64,000 nucleotides of DNA, taken from positions 1-64,000 of the forward strand of contig CAYJMF010000009.1 in the NCBI GenBank assembly GCA_964370855.1, in the 5' to 3' direction. The notes beneath the pieces are model-generated. The model saw only the letters and a list, made by a program, of their open reading frames with translations. It ran no database searches and was not told the origin of the DNA. Origin of the DNA: JAKLKS01 sp964370855. GTDB lineage: Bacteria; Planctomycetota; JAJSAM01; JAKLKS01. The translations under genes and the position numbers were made by a program. Positions 8,606 to 16,400 of this stretch are shown in pieces. How positions within the stretch are numbered: the stretch's first letter is position 1; each line of letters starts with the position of its first letter.

Positions 8606-9529
8606 TCAGTCCCCGGTGAAGAAGGGCCCCGCGTATTCCAGCACGACCTCCGCCGAAAGGCCGGACCCCGGGGGGCCCGCGCCGAGGAAGGTGACCCGGA
8701 GGGAGAGGGTCCCGGCGGCCGCGTCGAAGTCGAGGATCTCGACGGTCCCCGTCTCCGTGGAGAGGGGGAGGGCCCCCTGGAGGTCGAGGCTGCCCACGGC
8801 CAGGGGGTAGGAGCCGGGGCCGGTGACGGAGCCCGCCGCCATGGCGACGAGGGAGCCTCCCAGGGGACCCGTCCGGACCGCGGAGAGGGCGAGGGAGCCG
8901 GAGGCGGGGGACCAGGCGACGAGGACCTCGTCGAAGGCGACGGGGGCCCCGCCCACGGTGGCCGTGATGGTGCGGTCCGGGGAACCCGCCGCCTCGAGGA
9001 GGCGGCTCCCCTTCTCCCATTCCCTGCGGGCCCGGCCGAGGGCGCGGAGCCGCTCCGCGGGGGTGCCCGCGCCTGCATCCTCGAGGAGGAGCCGGCCGCG
9101 TTCGACGCAGGCGAGGACCCCGTCCCGGGCGGCCGGTTCCCGGCCCCCGCAGGAGGAGGCGAGGAACCCGAGATCCTGCAGCACGGCGTTGCGGAATTCG
9201 TCCAGGGTCCCCGCGAAGACCCCGTCCAGGGGCGGTGCCAGGGTCCCCTTCTCCTCACCGCGCCACCCGGATCGGAGGACCTTCGCCATCCGCCGGGCCG
9301 TGGCGAGGTCGTCTCCGAGGTCCGCGGCGGGGCGTTGTAGGAGGTCGAGGCCCCGGGAGGCGGCCCGGGTCCGGCGGCGGCCCTCCCGCGAGGAATCGGG
9401 AGGGGAGCCCTCGACGGCGGCGAGGAAGGACTCGAGCCCGGCGAAGTGGCCCGAGAAGGCCCCGGGGGCGGCGGGGGCGAGGAGGCCGGCGGCGAGAATG
9501 GCGGCGAGAACGACGGTGCGGTGTCTCAC
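8606..9529 (-). CDS. Secreted protein of unknown function
   Basis: 307 residues from GTG 9529, chosen because AAGGAGGAA stands 5 nt upstream; longer readings lack such a site. The N-terminus (VRHRTVVLAAILAAGLLAPAAPGAFSG) is a good signal peptide with a cleavage site near Ala-Phe-Ser. Residues about 30-170 are mostly helical with two Cys (SSCGGREPA and LACVERG). The remainder is beta-rich (TATVGGAPVAFDEVLVAW, TGTVEILDFDAAAGTLSL) and could be an immunoglobulin- or jelly-roll-like domain. No recognised family or catalytic motif. Confidence 0.6.
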   Translation of the reverse strand: MRHRTVVLAAILAAGLLAPAAPGAFSGHFAGLESFLAAVEGSPPDSSREGRRRTRAASRGLDLLQRPAADLGDDLATARRMAKVLRSGWRGEEKGTLAPPLDGVFAGTLDEFRNAVLQDLGFLASSCGGREPAARDGVLACVERGRLLLEDAGAGTPAERLRALGRARREWEKGSRLLEAAGSPDRTITATVGGAPVAFDEVLVAWSPASGSLALSAVRTGPLGGSLVAMAAGSVTGPGSYPLAVGSLDLQGALPLSTETGTVEILDFDAAAGTLSLRVTFLGAGPPGSGLSAEVVLEYAGPFFTGD

Positions 9530-9630
9530 GGGGTTCCTCCTTGGCGGCGGGAACCCCCTCTTGAGCACCAGTGTGCATCCTCCCTCCCCGTTCCGTCAAG
9601 GGGAAGGCGGCGGGCGCCGTCACAGGCCAC

Positions 9631-9732
9631 ACTGAACCCGACCCGGATTGGCGGCGGGGCGGGGGCGGACCATCCTGGCCCGGGCGGGAGGGTCGCGCCC
9701 CCGCCCCGCCGCCAATCCGGGTCGGGTTCAGT
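9631..9732. repeat. ACCCGACCC-family perfect inverted repeat (37-bp arms)
   Basis: 9631-9667 is the exact reverse complement of 9696-9732, leaving a 28-nt loop. The outer arm reads ACTGAACCCGACCCGGATTG and shares the ACCCGACCCG core with the elements at 12541-12775 and 39670-39835. It fills the gap between a minus-strand gene and ubiE, and its right edge supplies the first base of a TATAAT hexamer in front of ubiE. Confidence 0.9.
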
Positions 9733-9737
9733 ATAAT
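9732..9737 (+). promoter_or_regulatory. Putative -10 box TATAAT for the ubiE operon
   Basis: Consensus TATAAT beginning on the last base of the right arm of the inverted repeat, 12 nt before the ubiE ATG. No TTGACA-like element is found at normal spacing, where the hairpin arm lies. Transcription would start about 5-6 nt before the ATG, giving an almost leaderless mRNA. Confidence 0.55.
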
Positions 9738-9749
9738 TCCCCCCCTCCC

Positions 9750-10457
9750 ATGCAACCCCTCCAGAGGCCCGACCGGATCCGCAGCATGTTCGCGGGGATC
9801 GCCCCCCGCTACGACCTGCTGAACCACCTCCTCAGCGCCAACCGCGACCGCGGGTGGCGGCGGGAGACCGTGGCCGCGGGGGGGTGCCGGCCCGGGGACC
9901 CGGTGCTCGACGTCTGCACGGGGACCGGGGACCTGGCCATGGAGTGGGCCCGCACCCTCGGGGCGCGCAGCGAGGTGGTGGGGACGGACTTCTGCGAGCC
10001 CATGGTGCGCCTCGGGCTCGAGAAGGTGCGGAGGGAGGGGCTCCCCGTCCGCCTCGGCGTCGCCGACACGCTGCGCCTCCCCTTCGCCGACGGCTCCTTC
10101 GCCGCGGCCAGCGTCGGCTTCGGCATCCGCAACGTCGCCGACCTCTCCGCCGGGATACGCGAGATGGTCCGCGTCGTCCGCCCCGGCGGCCGCGTCGTCA
10201 TCCTCGAGTTCACGCGCCCCTCGAACCCCCTCTTCCGCCTCGTCTACTACGTCTACTTCCTCCTCCTCCTGCCGCTGCTCGGCAACCTCGTCTCCGGCAG
10301 CCGGCAGAACGCCTACGGCTATCTCCCGCGCTCGGTGCTTTCCTTCCCCGATCGCGGGCGCCTCCGGGAGAGGATGGAGGAGGCGGGGCTCGGGGACGTC
10401 CGCATCCTCGACCTCAGCCTCGGCATCGTGACGGTCCACGTGGGGGTGAAGCCGTGA
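9750..10457 (+). CDS. ubiE: Demethylmenaquinone/ubiquinone C-methyltransferase UbiE (MenG)
   Basis: SAM-dependent methylation of the quinone ring, the last step of menaquinone and part of ubiquinone synthesis. 235 residues from ATG 9750. Family signatures: FAGIAPRYDLLNHLLS at the N-terminus, the SAM-binding loop DVCTGTGDLAMEW, GADTL-like VADTLRLPFADGSF, FGIRNVAD, and the late LVSGSRQNAYGYLPRSV. It heads a tight operon with ubiD and ubiX (GTGA overlaps). A hydrophobic stretch (YYVYFLLLLPLLGNLV) suggests close membrane contact, as expected for a lipophilic substrate. The methyl acceptor (menaquinone or ubiquinone) is not determined by sequence. Confidence 0.93.
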   Translation: MQPLQRPDRIRSMFAGIAPRYDLLNHLLSANRDRGWRRETVAAGGCRPGDPVLDVCTGTGDLAMEWARTLGARSEVVGTDFCEPMVRLGLEKVRREGLPVRLGVADTLRLPFADGSFAAASVGFGIRNVADLSAGIREMVRVVRPGGRVVILEFTRPSNPLFRLVYYVYFLLLLPLLGNLVSGSRQNAYGYLPRSVLSFPDRGRLRERMEEAGLGDVRILDLSLGIVTVHVGVKP

Positions 10458-11956
10458 GCGATCGCAAGGCCGGGCCGCCCGTCGCCTACGACGATCTCCG
10501 GGACTTCGTGAAGGCCCTGGAGAAGGCGGGGGAGCTGGCCCGCGTCGCGGCGGAGGTGGATCCGGAACTCGAGATCACGGAGATCGCCGACCGCATGGTC
10601 AAGGCCGGCGGCCCCGCCCTCCTCTTCGAGAAGGTGAAGGGCTCCCCCTACCCCGTCCTCATCAACGCCCTCGGCTCGGAGCGGCGCATGGGGATGGCGC
10701 TGGGCGTGGAGCGGCTCGCCGACCTCGAGGAGCGGGCGGCGGAGGTGATCGGGCTCCTGGATCGCAAGCCGCAGGGGATCATGGACAAGCTGGCCCTGCT
10801 CCCGAAGCTCAAGTCCCTGGCCGAGGTCTTCCCCGAGGACGTGAGGTCGGGCCCCTGCCAGGAGGTGGTGGAACCCGACGTGGATCTCGGGCGGATCCCC
10901 GTGCTGCGCTGCTGGCCGCAGGACGCGGGGCGGTTCATCACGATGCCCATGGTCTTCAGCCGCGACCCGGAATCCGGGAGGCGCAACTGCGGCATGTACC
11001 GCCTCCAGGTCTTCGACGCCCGCACCACGGGCATGCACTGGCACCGCCACCACGGCGGCGCCCACCACTTCGCCCGGGCGGAGAAGAGGGGCGAGGGGCG
11101 CATCCCCGTGGCGGCGGCCATCGGCGCCGACCCGGCCAGCGTCTTCTGCGCCGCCATGCCGCTGCCCCCGGACCTCGACGAGATGGCCTTCGCCGGCTTC
11201 CTCCGGGGGAAGGCCGTGAAGATGGTGAAGTGCCGCACCGTGGACCTCGAGGTCCCGGCATCGGCGGAGTTCGTGCTGGAGGGCTGGGTGCCCGCGGGGG
11301 AGCGCCGCACGGAAGGGCCCTTCGGCGACCACACCGGCTTCTACTCCCTCTCCGACGAGTACCCGGTCTTCCACGTGGAGTGCGTCACGCGCCGGAAGAA
11401 CCCGATCTACATGACCACCATCGTGGGGCGGCCCCCCATGGAGGACTGCTGGATGGCCCGGGCCATCGAGCACCTCGTCATGCCGGTGCTGCGCAAGACC
11501 CTCCCCGAGGTGGTGGACTTCCACATGCCCTTCGAGGGGATCTTCCACAACCTCGCCCTCGTCTCCATCCGCAAGTCCTACCCCGGCCACGCGCGCAAGG
11601 TGATGCACGCGCTGTGGGGGCTCGGGCAGGCGATGTTCACGAAGTGCATCGTCGTCCTCGACGAGGGGGTGGACGTGCGGAACTACCCCGAGGTCGTCCT
11701 CCACGCCTTCAACCACATCGACCCGCAGCGGGACACGGAGTTCGTGCTCGGCCCCGTGGAGACCCTCGACCACGCCTCGCGCCTCCCCTGGTACGGCTCG
11801 AAGATGGGGGTGGACGCCACGCGCAAGTGGAAGGAGGAGGGGTTCCAGCGGCCCTGGCCCGATCCCATCGTCATGTCCCCGGAGGTGAAGGCCCTCGTGG
11901 ACCGGCGCTGGCGGGAGTACGGGCTGCCGGTCCCGCCGGCGGGGGGGCGGCCGTGA
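10454..11956 (+). CDS. ubiD: UbiD-family prenylated-FMN decarboxylase
   Basis: 500 residues from GTG 10454, overlapping the ubiE stop by 4 nt. It follows E. coli UbiD closely through the core: GIYR-like GMYRLQVFDARTTGMHWHRH, VAAAIGADPASVFCAAMPLP, FAGFLRGKAVKMVKCRTVDL, EVPASAEFVLEGWV, and EGPFGDHTGFYS. The C-terminal TKCIVVLDEGVDVRNYPEVV and GSKMGVDATRKW blocks are also present. UbiD enzymes decarboxylate polyprenyl-hydroxybenzoate, or in the futalosine route the prenylated dihydroxynaphthoate, using prenyl-FMN. The cofactor-making partner ubiX is next, so the operon is a self-contained decarboxylation-methylation module. Which quinone is made is inference; the prenyltransferase is not in the window. 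Confidence 0.93.
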   Translation: MSDRKAGPPVAYDDLRDFVKALEKAGELARVAAEVDPELEITEIADRMVKAGGPALLFEKVKGSPYPVLINALGSERRMGMALGVERLADLEERAAEVIGLLDRKPQGIMDKLALLPKLKSLAEVFPEDVRSGPCQEVVEPDVDLGRIPVLRCWPQDAGRFITMPMVFSRDPESGRRNCGMYRLQVFDARTTGMHWHRHHGGAHHFARAEKRGEGRIPVAAAIGADPASVFCAAMPLPPDLDEMAFAGFLRGKAVKMVKCRTVDLEVPASAEFVLEGWVPAGERRTEGPFGDHTGFYSLSDEYPVFHVECVTRRKNPIYMTTIVGRPPMEDCWMARAIEHLVMPVLRKTLPEVVDFHMPFEGIFHNLALVSIRKSYPGHARKVMHALWGLGQAMFTKCIVVLDEGVDVRNYPEVVLHAFNHIDPQRDTEFVLGPVETLDHASRLPWYGSKMGVDATRKWKEEGFQRPWPDPIVMSPEVKALVDRRWREYGLPVPPAGGRP

Positions 11957-12540
11957 GGTACGTCCTCGGCATCTGCGGCGCCTCCGGCGCCCGGTACGGG
12001 CTCCGCCTCCTCCGCGCCCTCGTGGAGGCGAAGCGGGAGGTGGCCGTCGTCGTCAGCTCCGGCGGGGCCCGGGTTCTGGAGATCGAGGAGGGGGTCCGCG
12101 TCGATCCCGGGATGCCCGACGCCGAGGTCCTCTGTCCCGGCCACGGCGGGCTCGTGACCTCCTGGGCCGTCAAGGACATCGCCGCCCCCTTCTCCTCCGG
12201 GACCCACCCCGTGGCGGGCATGGTCGTCTGCCCCTGCTCCATGGGGACCCTCTCCCGCATCGCCCACGGGAACTCGGGGAACCTCCTCGAGCGGGCCGCC
12301 GACGTCATGCTGAAGGAGCGGCGGAAGCTCGTCCTCGTGCCGCGGGAGACGCCGCTGTCCCTCGTCCACCTGCGCAACATGGTCGCGGCGACGGAGGCCG
12401 GCGCCGTCGTCCTCCCCGCGGCGCCGGGCTTCTACCACGCGCCGGGAACCGTGGACGACCTGGTGGACCACGTGGTGCAGAAGGTCCTCGACCAGCTCGG
12501 CGTCGAGGCGCGCATCGTGGGGCGGTGGAAGGGGGCGTGA
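11953..12540 (+). CDS. ubiX: UbiX flavin prenyltransferase
   Basis: Makes the prenyl-FMN cofactor of UbiD from FMN and dimethylallyl phosphate. 195 residues from GTG 11953, 4-nt overlap with ubiD. Motifs: GICGASGARYGLRLL flavin-binding loop at the N-terminus, CPCSMGTLSRIAHGNSGNLL, RRKLVLVPRETPLSLVHLRN and AAPGFYHAPGTVDDLVDHVV. All are standard UbiX features. Stop codon abuts the inverted repeat starting at 12541, which may double as the operon terminator. Confidence 0.95.
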   Translation: MRYVLGICGASGARYGLRLLRALVEAKREVAVVVSSGGARVLEIEEGVRVDPGMPDAEVLCPGHGGLVTSWAVKDIAAPFSSGTHPVAGMVVCPCSMGTLSRIAHGNSGNLLERAADVMLKERRKLVLVPRETPLSLVHLRNMVAATEAGAVVLPAAPGFYHAPGTVDDLVDHVVQKVLDQLGVEARIVGRWKGA

Positions 12541-12775
12541 GGGGTATACCGTACCCGACCCGATTCATCGGGGTTGGGCGATGGGGGGGCATACGGTACC
12601 CGACCCGGGTGCAGGGGGGGGGGGGGGGGGGGGGCCGGGGGGGGGGGGGGCCCGGGCCCGCCCCCCGGGGGGGGGGGGGGGGGCGGGGGGCNNNNNNNNN
12701 NGGCCGGGGCCCCCCCCCCCGGGCCCCCCCCCCCCCCCCCAACCCCGTTGAATCGGGTCGGGTACCGTATACCCC
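12541..12775. repeat. ACCCGACCC-family inverted repeat with gap and homopolymer loop
   Basis: 12541-12575 matches the reverse complement of 12741-12775 at 33 of 35 positions; the core is GTACCCGACCCGATTCA. A second partial left-arm copy lies at about 12588-12616 (ATACGGTACCCGACCCGG). The loop, about 12613-12740, consists of long G and C runs around ten Ns and is very probably not real sequence. Confidence 0.85.
12692..12701. other. Assembly gap (10 N)
   Basis: Ten N inside the G/C-homopolymer loop of the inverted repeat. Confidence 0.98.
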
Positions 12776-12779
12776 CCGA

Positions 12780-12785
12780 TAGGAT
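12780..12785 (+). promoter_or_regulatory. Putative -10 box TAGGAT, leaderless spacing
   Basis: TAGGAT ends 6 nt before the ATG at 12792 and lies 5 nt beyond the inverted-repeat arm. No ribosome-binding site fits between it and the ATG. Confidence 0.5.
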
Positions 12786-12791
12786 CCCGCC

Positions 12792-13355
12792 ATGGCATTC
12801 TCCAACTGGTTCAAGCCCGACGGGGCCCTGCAGGACCTCACCCTCGAGGATCTCCGCCGCGAGGAGCACCGCCTGCGCATCCGCGAGGACCAGGCCGTGG
12901 CCCGCCTGCAGCAGATGGTGGCGGAGAAGGAGGACGCCTTCCAGCGCGGCGCCGAGGATCGCTCCGTGGCGCTGCGCCGGATCCTCGCCCGGAAGTTCGC
13001 TGCGACCCGGCTCGAGCAGGCGAAGGTCGAGCGGGACCTCCTCCGCCTCGGGAAGGACCTCCACTCGGTGCGGGCCCTGCTGGCCGTGGCCGAGGGGGGG
13101 AAGAAGCACAAGGGGCTCGCCGAGGCTGCGGCGGATCTCCAGGTCTCCTACGAGGACGACAAGATCGGCGAGGCCTCCTACCGGGACGCCCTCCTCAAGG
13201 CCCTCGGCATCCCCGGCCCCGTGAACGACACCGTGGCCGAGGTCTTCAAGGTCTGGCGCGCCCTGGACCGCGGGGAGTACGCCGGCGTCGCCGAGGCCCG
13301 CCGCGCCCTGTCCGAGGCGACGGAGAAGGGCGAGAAGGCGGAAGGGAAGTCCTGA
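12792..13355 (+). CDS. Coiled-coil protein of unknown function
   Basis: 187 residues, almost wholly helical. Residues about 15-100 form a charged coiled coil (EDLRREEHRLRIREDQAVAR, LEQAKVERDLLRLGKDLHSV); a second helical part begins near 130 (YRDALLKALGIPG). No signal peptide, so cytoplasmic. It precedes holA by 4 bp and is probably co-transcribed with holA and mutL, but nothing in the sequence shows a replication role. The start at 12792 is supported by the TAGGAT promoter; there is no Shine-Dalgarno sequence. Confidence 0.65.
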   Translation: MAFSNWFKPDGALQDLTLEDLRREEHRLRIREDQAVARLQQMVAEKEDAFQRGAEDRSVALRRILARKFAATRLEQAKVERDLLRLGKDLHSVRALLAVAEGGKKHKGLAEAAADLQVSYEDDKIGEASYRDALLKALGIPGPVNDTVAEVFKVWRALDRGEYAGVAEARRALSEATEKGEKAEGKS

Positions 13356-13359
13356 GGCC

Positions 13360-14487
13360 GTGGCGCGCACCCCGGGGAAGGGCGCCGGGCGGGTCTCCGG
13401 CATCGTCGCGCCGGACGCCTTCGCCGCGGCCCTCGAGGGCGGCGCCTCGCTCCCTCCCGCCGTCGCCGCCGCGGGCTCCGAGAGCTTCCTCCAGGACCAG
13501 GTGATCGCCGCCTGCATCAGGGCGGTCCTCGGCGATCCCGACAGCCCCGACGCCGTGGTCGTCCACGGGCCGACGAAGGCCGGGGACGGCGACGCCCCCT
13601 CCCTCGGGGCCATCCTCGAGGACGCCGCCACGCCCTCCATGTTCGCCGCCTCGGGGCGGAAGGTCGTGGTGGTCCGCCGGGCCGATCTGCTGGTCGGTGC
13701 CGAGGCCGATCTCCTCGCGGCCTGGCTCGAGAAGCCGGCCCCGGGCTCGCTCCTCGTCTTCGCCCTGGAGTCCTCCCCCCGCGCCCGCTCCGTCCCCGCG
13801 AAGGTGAAGAAGGCGCTGGACGCGCTGGCGGCGAAGGGGGCCGTGGTCTCCTGCGACGCCCCCTCGGCGGAGCCGGGCCGCGGCGGGGGGGCGAGCCCGC
13901 TCGGCGCCTGGGTCTCCTCAAGGGCCCGCGCCCGGGGGAAGCGGCTCGACCCCGTGGACGGGGACTTCCTGGTCCACCGGAGCGGCGCCGCCCTCGCCAC
14001 CCTGGAGGGGGCCGTGGCCGCCGCCGCCCTCCACGCGGGCGCCGCGGAGCGGATCACCGCCGCCGACCTCGAGGCCGTGGCGCCCCGCGGCCCCGCGGAA
14101 TCCACGGACCGCTTCGCCGAGGCCCTGCTCTCGCGGGAGGCGGAGGAGGCGCTCCGGGTGCTCGCCGGCCTCTACCGGGAGGGGGCCTACCCGTGGGGGG
14201 CGAAGTCGCCGACCCGCGGTGACGGGCCCGTCACCTTCCTCCTCGTCAACCAGGTGCGCCGCCTCGCGCGGGACGCCCGGACGGCGCTCGGCGGCGGGGC
14301 GATGCCCCCCTCCCTCCGCTTCGGCTGCCGGGATCCCCGCCGCATCCTCCAGCGGTCCGACGCCGCGGCCCTCGCGGGGCTCCTCTCCGACGTGACGGTC
14401 CTCGAGAGCGCGCTCAAGTCCGGCGCCTCGGGCGGGGAGCGGGCCCGCTTCGAGGCCCTCGTCGTGCGCTACGCGGGGAAGCCGTGA
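13360..14487 (+). CDS. holA: DNA polymerase III delta subunit
   Basis: Wrench subunit of the clamp loader. 375 residues from GTG 13360. Similarity to HolA is modest but consistent: the early SESFLQDQVIAACIRA segment, the SMFAASGRKVVVVRRADLL block typical of delta (damage-free equivalent of TPSLFG...VVVR), LEKPAPGSLLVFAL, and a helical C-terminal domain with LLVNQVRRLARDARTALGGG. As in all delta subunits there is no P-loop. The GTGA overlap with mutL ties it to a replication/repair operon. Confidence 0.8.
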   Translation: MARTPGKGAGRVSGIVAPDAFAAALEGGASLPPAVAAAGSESFLQDQVIAACIRAVLGDPDSPDAVVVHGPTKAGDGDAPSLGAILEDAATPSMFAASGRKVVVVRRADLLVGAEADLLAAWLEKPAPGSLLVFALESSPRARSVPAKVKKALDALAAKGAVVSCDAPSAEPGRGGGASPLGAWVSSRARARGKRLDPVDGDFLVHRSGAALATLEGAVAAAALHAGAAERITAADLEAVAPRGPAESTDRFAEALLSREAEEALRVLAGLYREGAYPWGAKSPTRGDGPVTFLLVNQVRRLARDARTALGGGAMPPSLRFGCRDPRRILQRSDAAALAGLLSDVTVLESALKSGASGGERARFEALVVRYAGKP

Positions 14488-16247
14488 CGGGCCGCATCCG
14501 GAGGCTCCCGCCCACGGTGGTGGACGTCATCGCCGCGGGCGAGGTGGTGGAGCGGCCCGCCTCCGTGGTGAAGGAGCTGGTGGAGAACGCGCTCGACGCC
14601 GGGGCCCGGCGCGTGGCGGTGACGCTGGAGGACGGCGGCCGCACCCTCATCCGCGTGGAGGACGACGGCGAGGGCATCGATCCCTCGGACCTCCCCGCGG
14701 CCTTCGCCGCCCACGCGACCTCGAAGATCCGCGGGGTGGAGGACCTGGAGGCCGTGGCGACCTACGGCTTCCGCGGGGAGGCGCTGGCCTCCATCGGGGC
14801 GGTCTCCGAGGCCTCCATCACGAGCCGGGTGCGGGGCTCCGCCGATGCCTTCCGCGTGGAGAACCGCCGCGGCGAGGTCTCGGCGCCCGCCCCCGCGGCC
14901 CATCCCGAGGGGACGACGGTGGAGGTCCGCGCGCTCTTCGCGGCGCTCCCGGCGCGGCGGAAGTTCCTCCGCACCCCGGGCACCGAGTCCTCCCGGGCGA
15001 CGGAGGCGGTGGTGCGCTTCCTGCTCGGACGGCCCGACGCGGCCTTCACCATGGTGGTGGACGGGCGGACGGTGATCCGCGCGCCTGCGGGGGAGGCGGC
15101 GAAGGACCGCGCGGCGCGGGCCCTGGGCGCGGAGCGGGTCGAGGCGCTGCTCCCGGTCTCCCATCGCGAGGGGGGTGTGGCCGTCGAGGGGTTCATCGCG
15201 CCGCCCCATGCCGCCGAGAAGGGGCGGCCGCCCCAGTTCCTCTTCGTCAACGGGCGCTCCGTGACGGACCGGACCGTGGGCCACGCGGTGCACCACGCGC
15301 TGGAGGGGCTGGTGACGGTGCACCGGCAGCCGGCCTGGGTGCTCGCGGTGACGCTGCCGCCGGGCGAGGTGGACGTGAACGTCCACCCGGCCAAGTCGGA
15401 GGTGCGGTTCCGCCGCCCCTCGGCGGTGCACGGGGCGGTGGCGGCGGCGGTGCGGGAGGCGGTGCTCGCCGGCGAGGGGGCGCCGGGGATCCCGGCGGAG
15501 GCGCTCCGGGGGAAGGACGGGATCCGCGACGCGCTGGACGCCTACCTCGGGGGCGTGGGGGCGGAGGCGGCGCGGCAGGCGACGCTGGAGTTCCCGGCGG
15601 CAGGGAGGGAGGGGTTCTCCGCTCCGCCCTCGACGGGGACTCCGCCGCCCACGATGACCGGCGCCGCCGCCCCGCTCCGCATCCTCCAGGTGCGCAATTC
15701 CTTCCTCGTCCTCGAGGACGGGGAGGGGATCGCCGTCGTGGACCAGCACGCGCTCCACGAGCGGGTCCTGCTGGAGCGCCTGCGGGCGCGGGTGAAGGCG
15801 GGGGGGACGGAGATCCAGCGGCTCCTCGTCCCCGAGGTGCTGGAGGTCGGGCCCGCCGACGCGGCGCGGGTGGAGGAGGCCGCACCCCTGCTGGCGAAGG
15901 CGGGGCTCCTCATGGAGCGCTTCGGGCCCGGCGCCGTGGCGGTGCAGGGGGTACCGCGGGCGCTCTCCCACCGGCCGGTGCGGGCCGTGGCGGAGGCGGC
16001 GCTCCGGCGGCTGCGGGAGGAGAAGGACCCGTCGCGGGGGGAGGCGCTGCTGCACGGGCTGCTCGAATCCATGGCCTGCCACGCGGCGGTGCGGGCCGGG
16101 GATCCGCTCAGCGAGACGGAGGCGCGGGCCCTCCTCGAGGAGGGGCGGGCGCTTCCCACCGGCGGCCACTGCGCCCACGGGCGCCCGACGGAACTGCGCA
16201 TCTCCTTCGACGACCTCGAGAAGCGGTTCCGGAGGAAGGGGCTGTAG
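14484..16247 (+). CDS. mutL: DNA mismatch repair endonuclease MutL
   Basis: 587 residues from GTG 14484. GHKL ATPase motifs: ELVENALDAGA (Glu31 to Ala41), VEDDGEGID (58-65), ATYGFRGEALASIG. The C-terminal dimerisation/nuclease half carries DQHALHERVLLE, the DQHA-x2-E-x4-E metal-binding motif of nicking MutL proteins, with SMACHAAVRAGD and GHCAHGRPTEL completing the site. This protein is therefore expected to be the endonuclease type, unlike MutL of E. coli, which lacks the motif. MutS is not in the window. Confidence 0.96.
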   Translation: MTGRIRRLPPTVVDVIAAGEVVERPASVVKELVENALDAGARRVAVTLEDGGRTLIRVEDDGEGIDPSDLPAAFAAHATSKIRGVEDLEAVATYGFRGEALASIGAVSEASITSRVRGSADAFRVENRRGEVSAPAPAAHPEGTTVEVRALFAALPARRKFLRTPGTESSRATEAVVRFLLGRPDAAFTMVVDGRTVIRAPAGEAAKDRAARALGAERVEALLPVSHREGGVAVEGFIAPPHAAEKGRPPQFLFVNGRSVTDRTVGHAVHHALEGLVTVHRQPAWVLAVTLPPGEVDVNVHPAKSEVRFRRPSAVHGAVAAAVREAVLAGEGAPGIPAEALRGKDGIRDALDAYLGGVGAEAARQATLEFPAAGREGFSAPPSTGTPPPTMTGAAAPLRILQVRNSFLVLEDGEGIAVVDQHALHERVLLERLRARVKAGGTEIQRLLVPEVLEVGPADAARVEEAAPLLAKAGLLMERFGPGAVAVQGVPRALSHRPVRAVAEAALRRLREEKDPSRGEALLHGLLESMACHAAVRAGDPLSETEARALLEEGRALPTGGHCAHGRPTELRISFDDLEKRFRRKGL

Positions 16248-16400
16248 GGGGCTGGCGACGGGAGGGGGGCAGGATGACACCGGTCATCTCCCGGGGCGAA
16301 CCGCCCTTCCCTGGCGTCGTTCACCGAGGAGATACCGAGGTCCGGGGTCGGAGGATTCCTTGAATCCGGACTCCGGCCAGGCCCTGCGGAGGGGCGCGCC

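Noticed and set aside
12613..12740. G-quadruplex or telomere-like G tracts
   Set aside because: Homopolymer runs surround an N gap inside a hairpin and look like sequencing artefacts.
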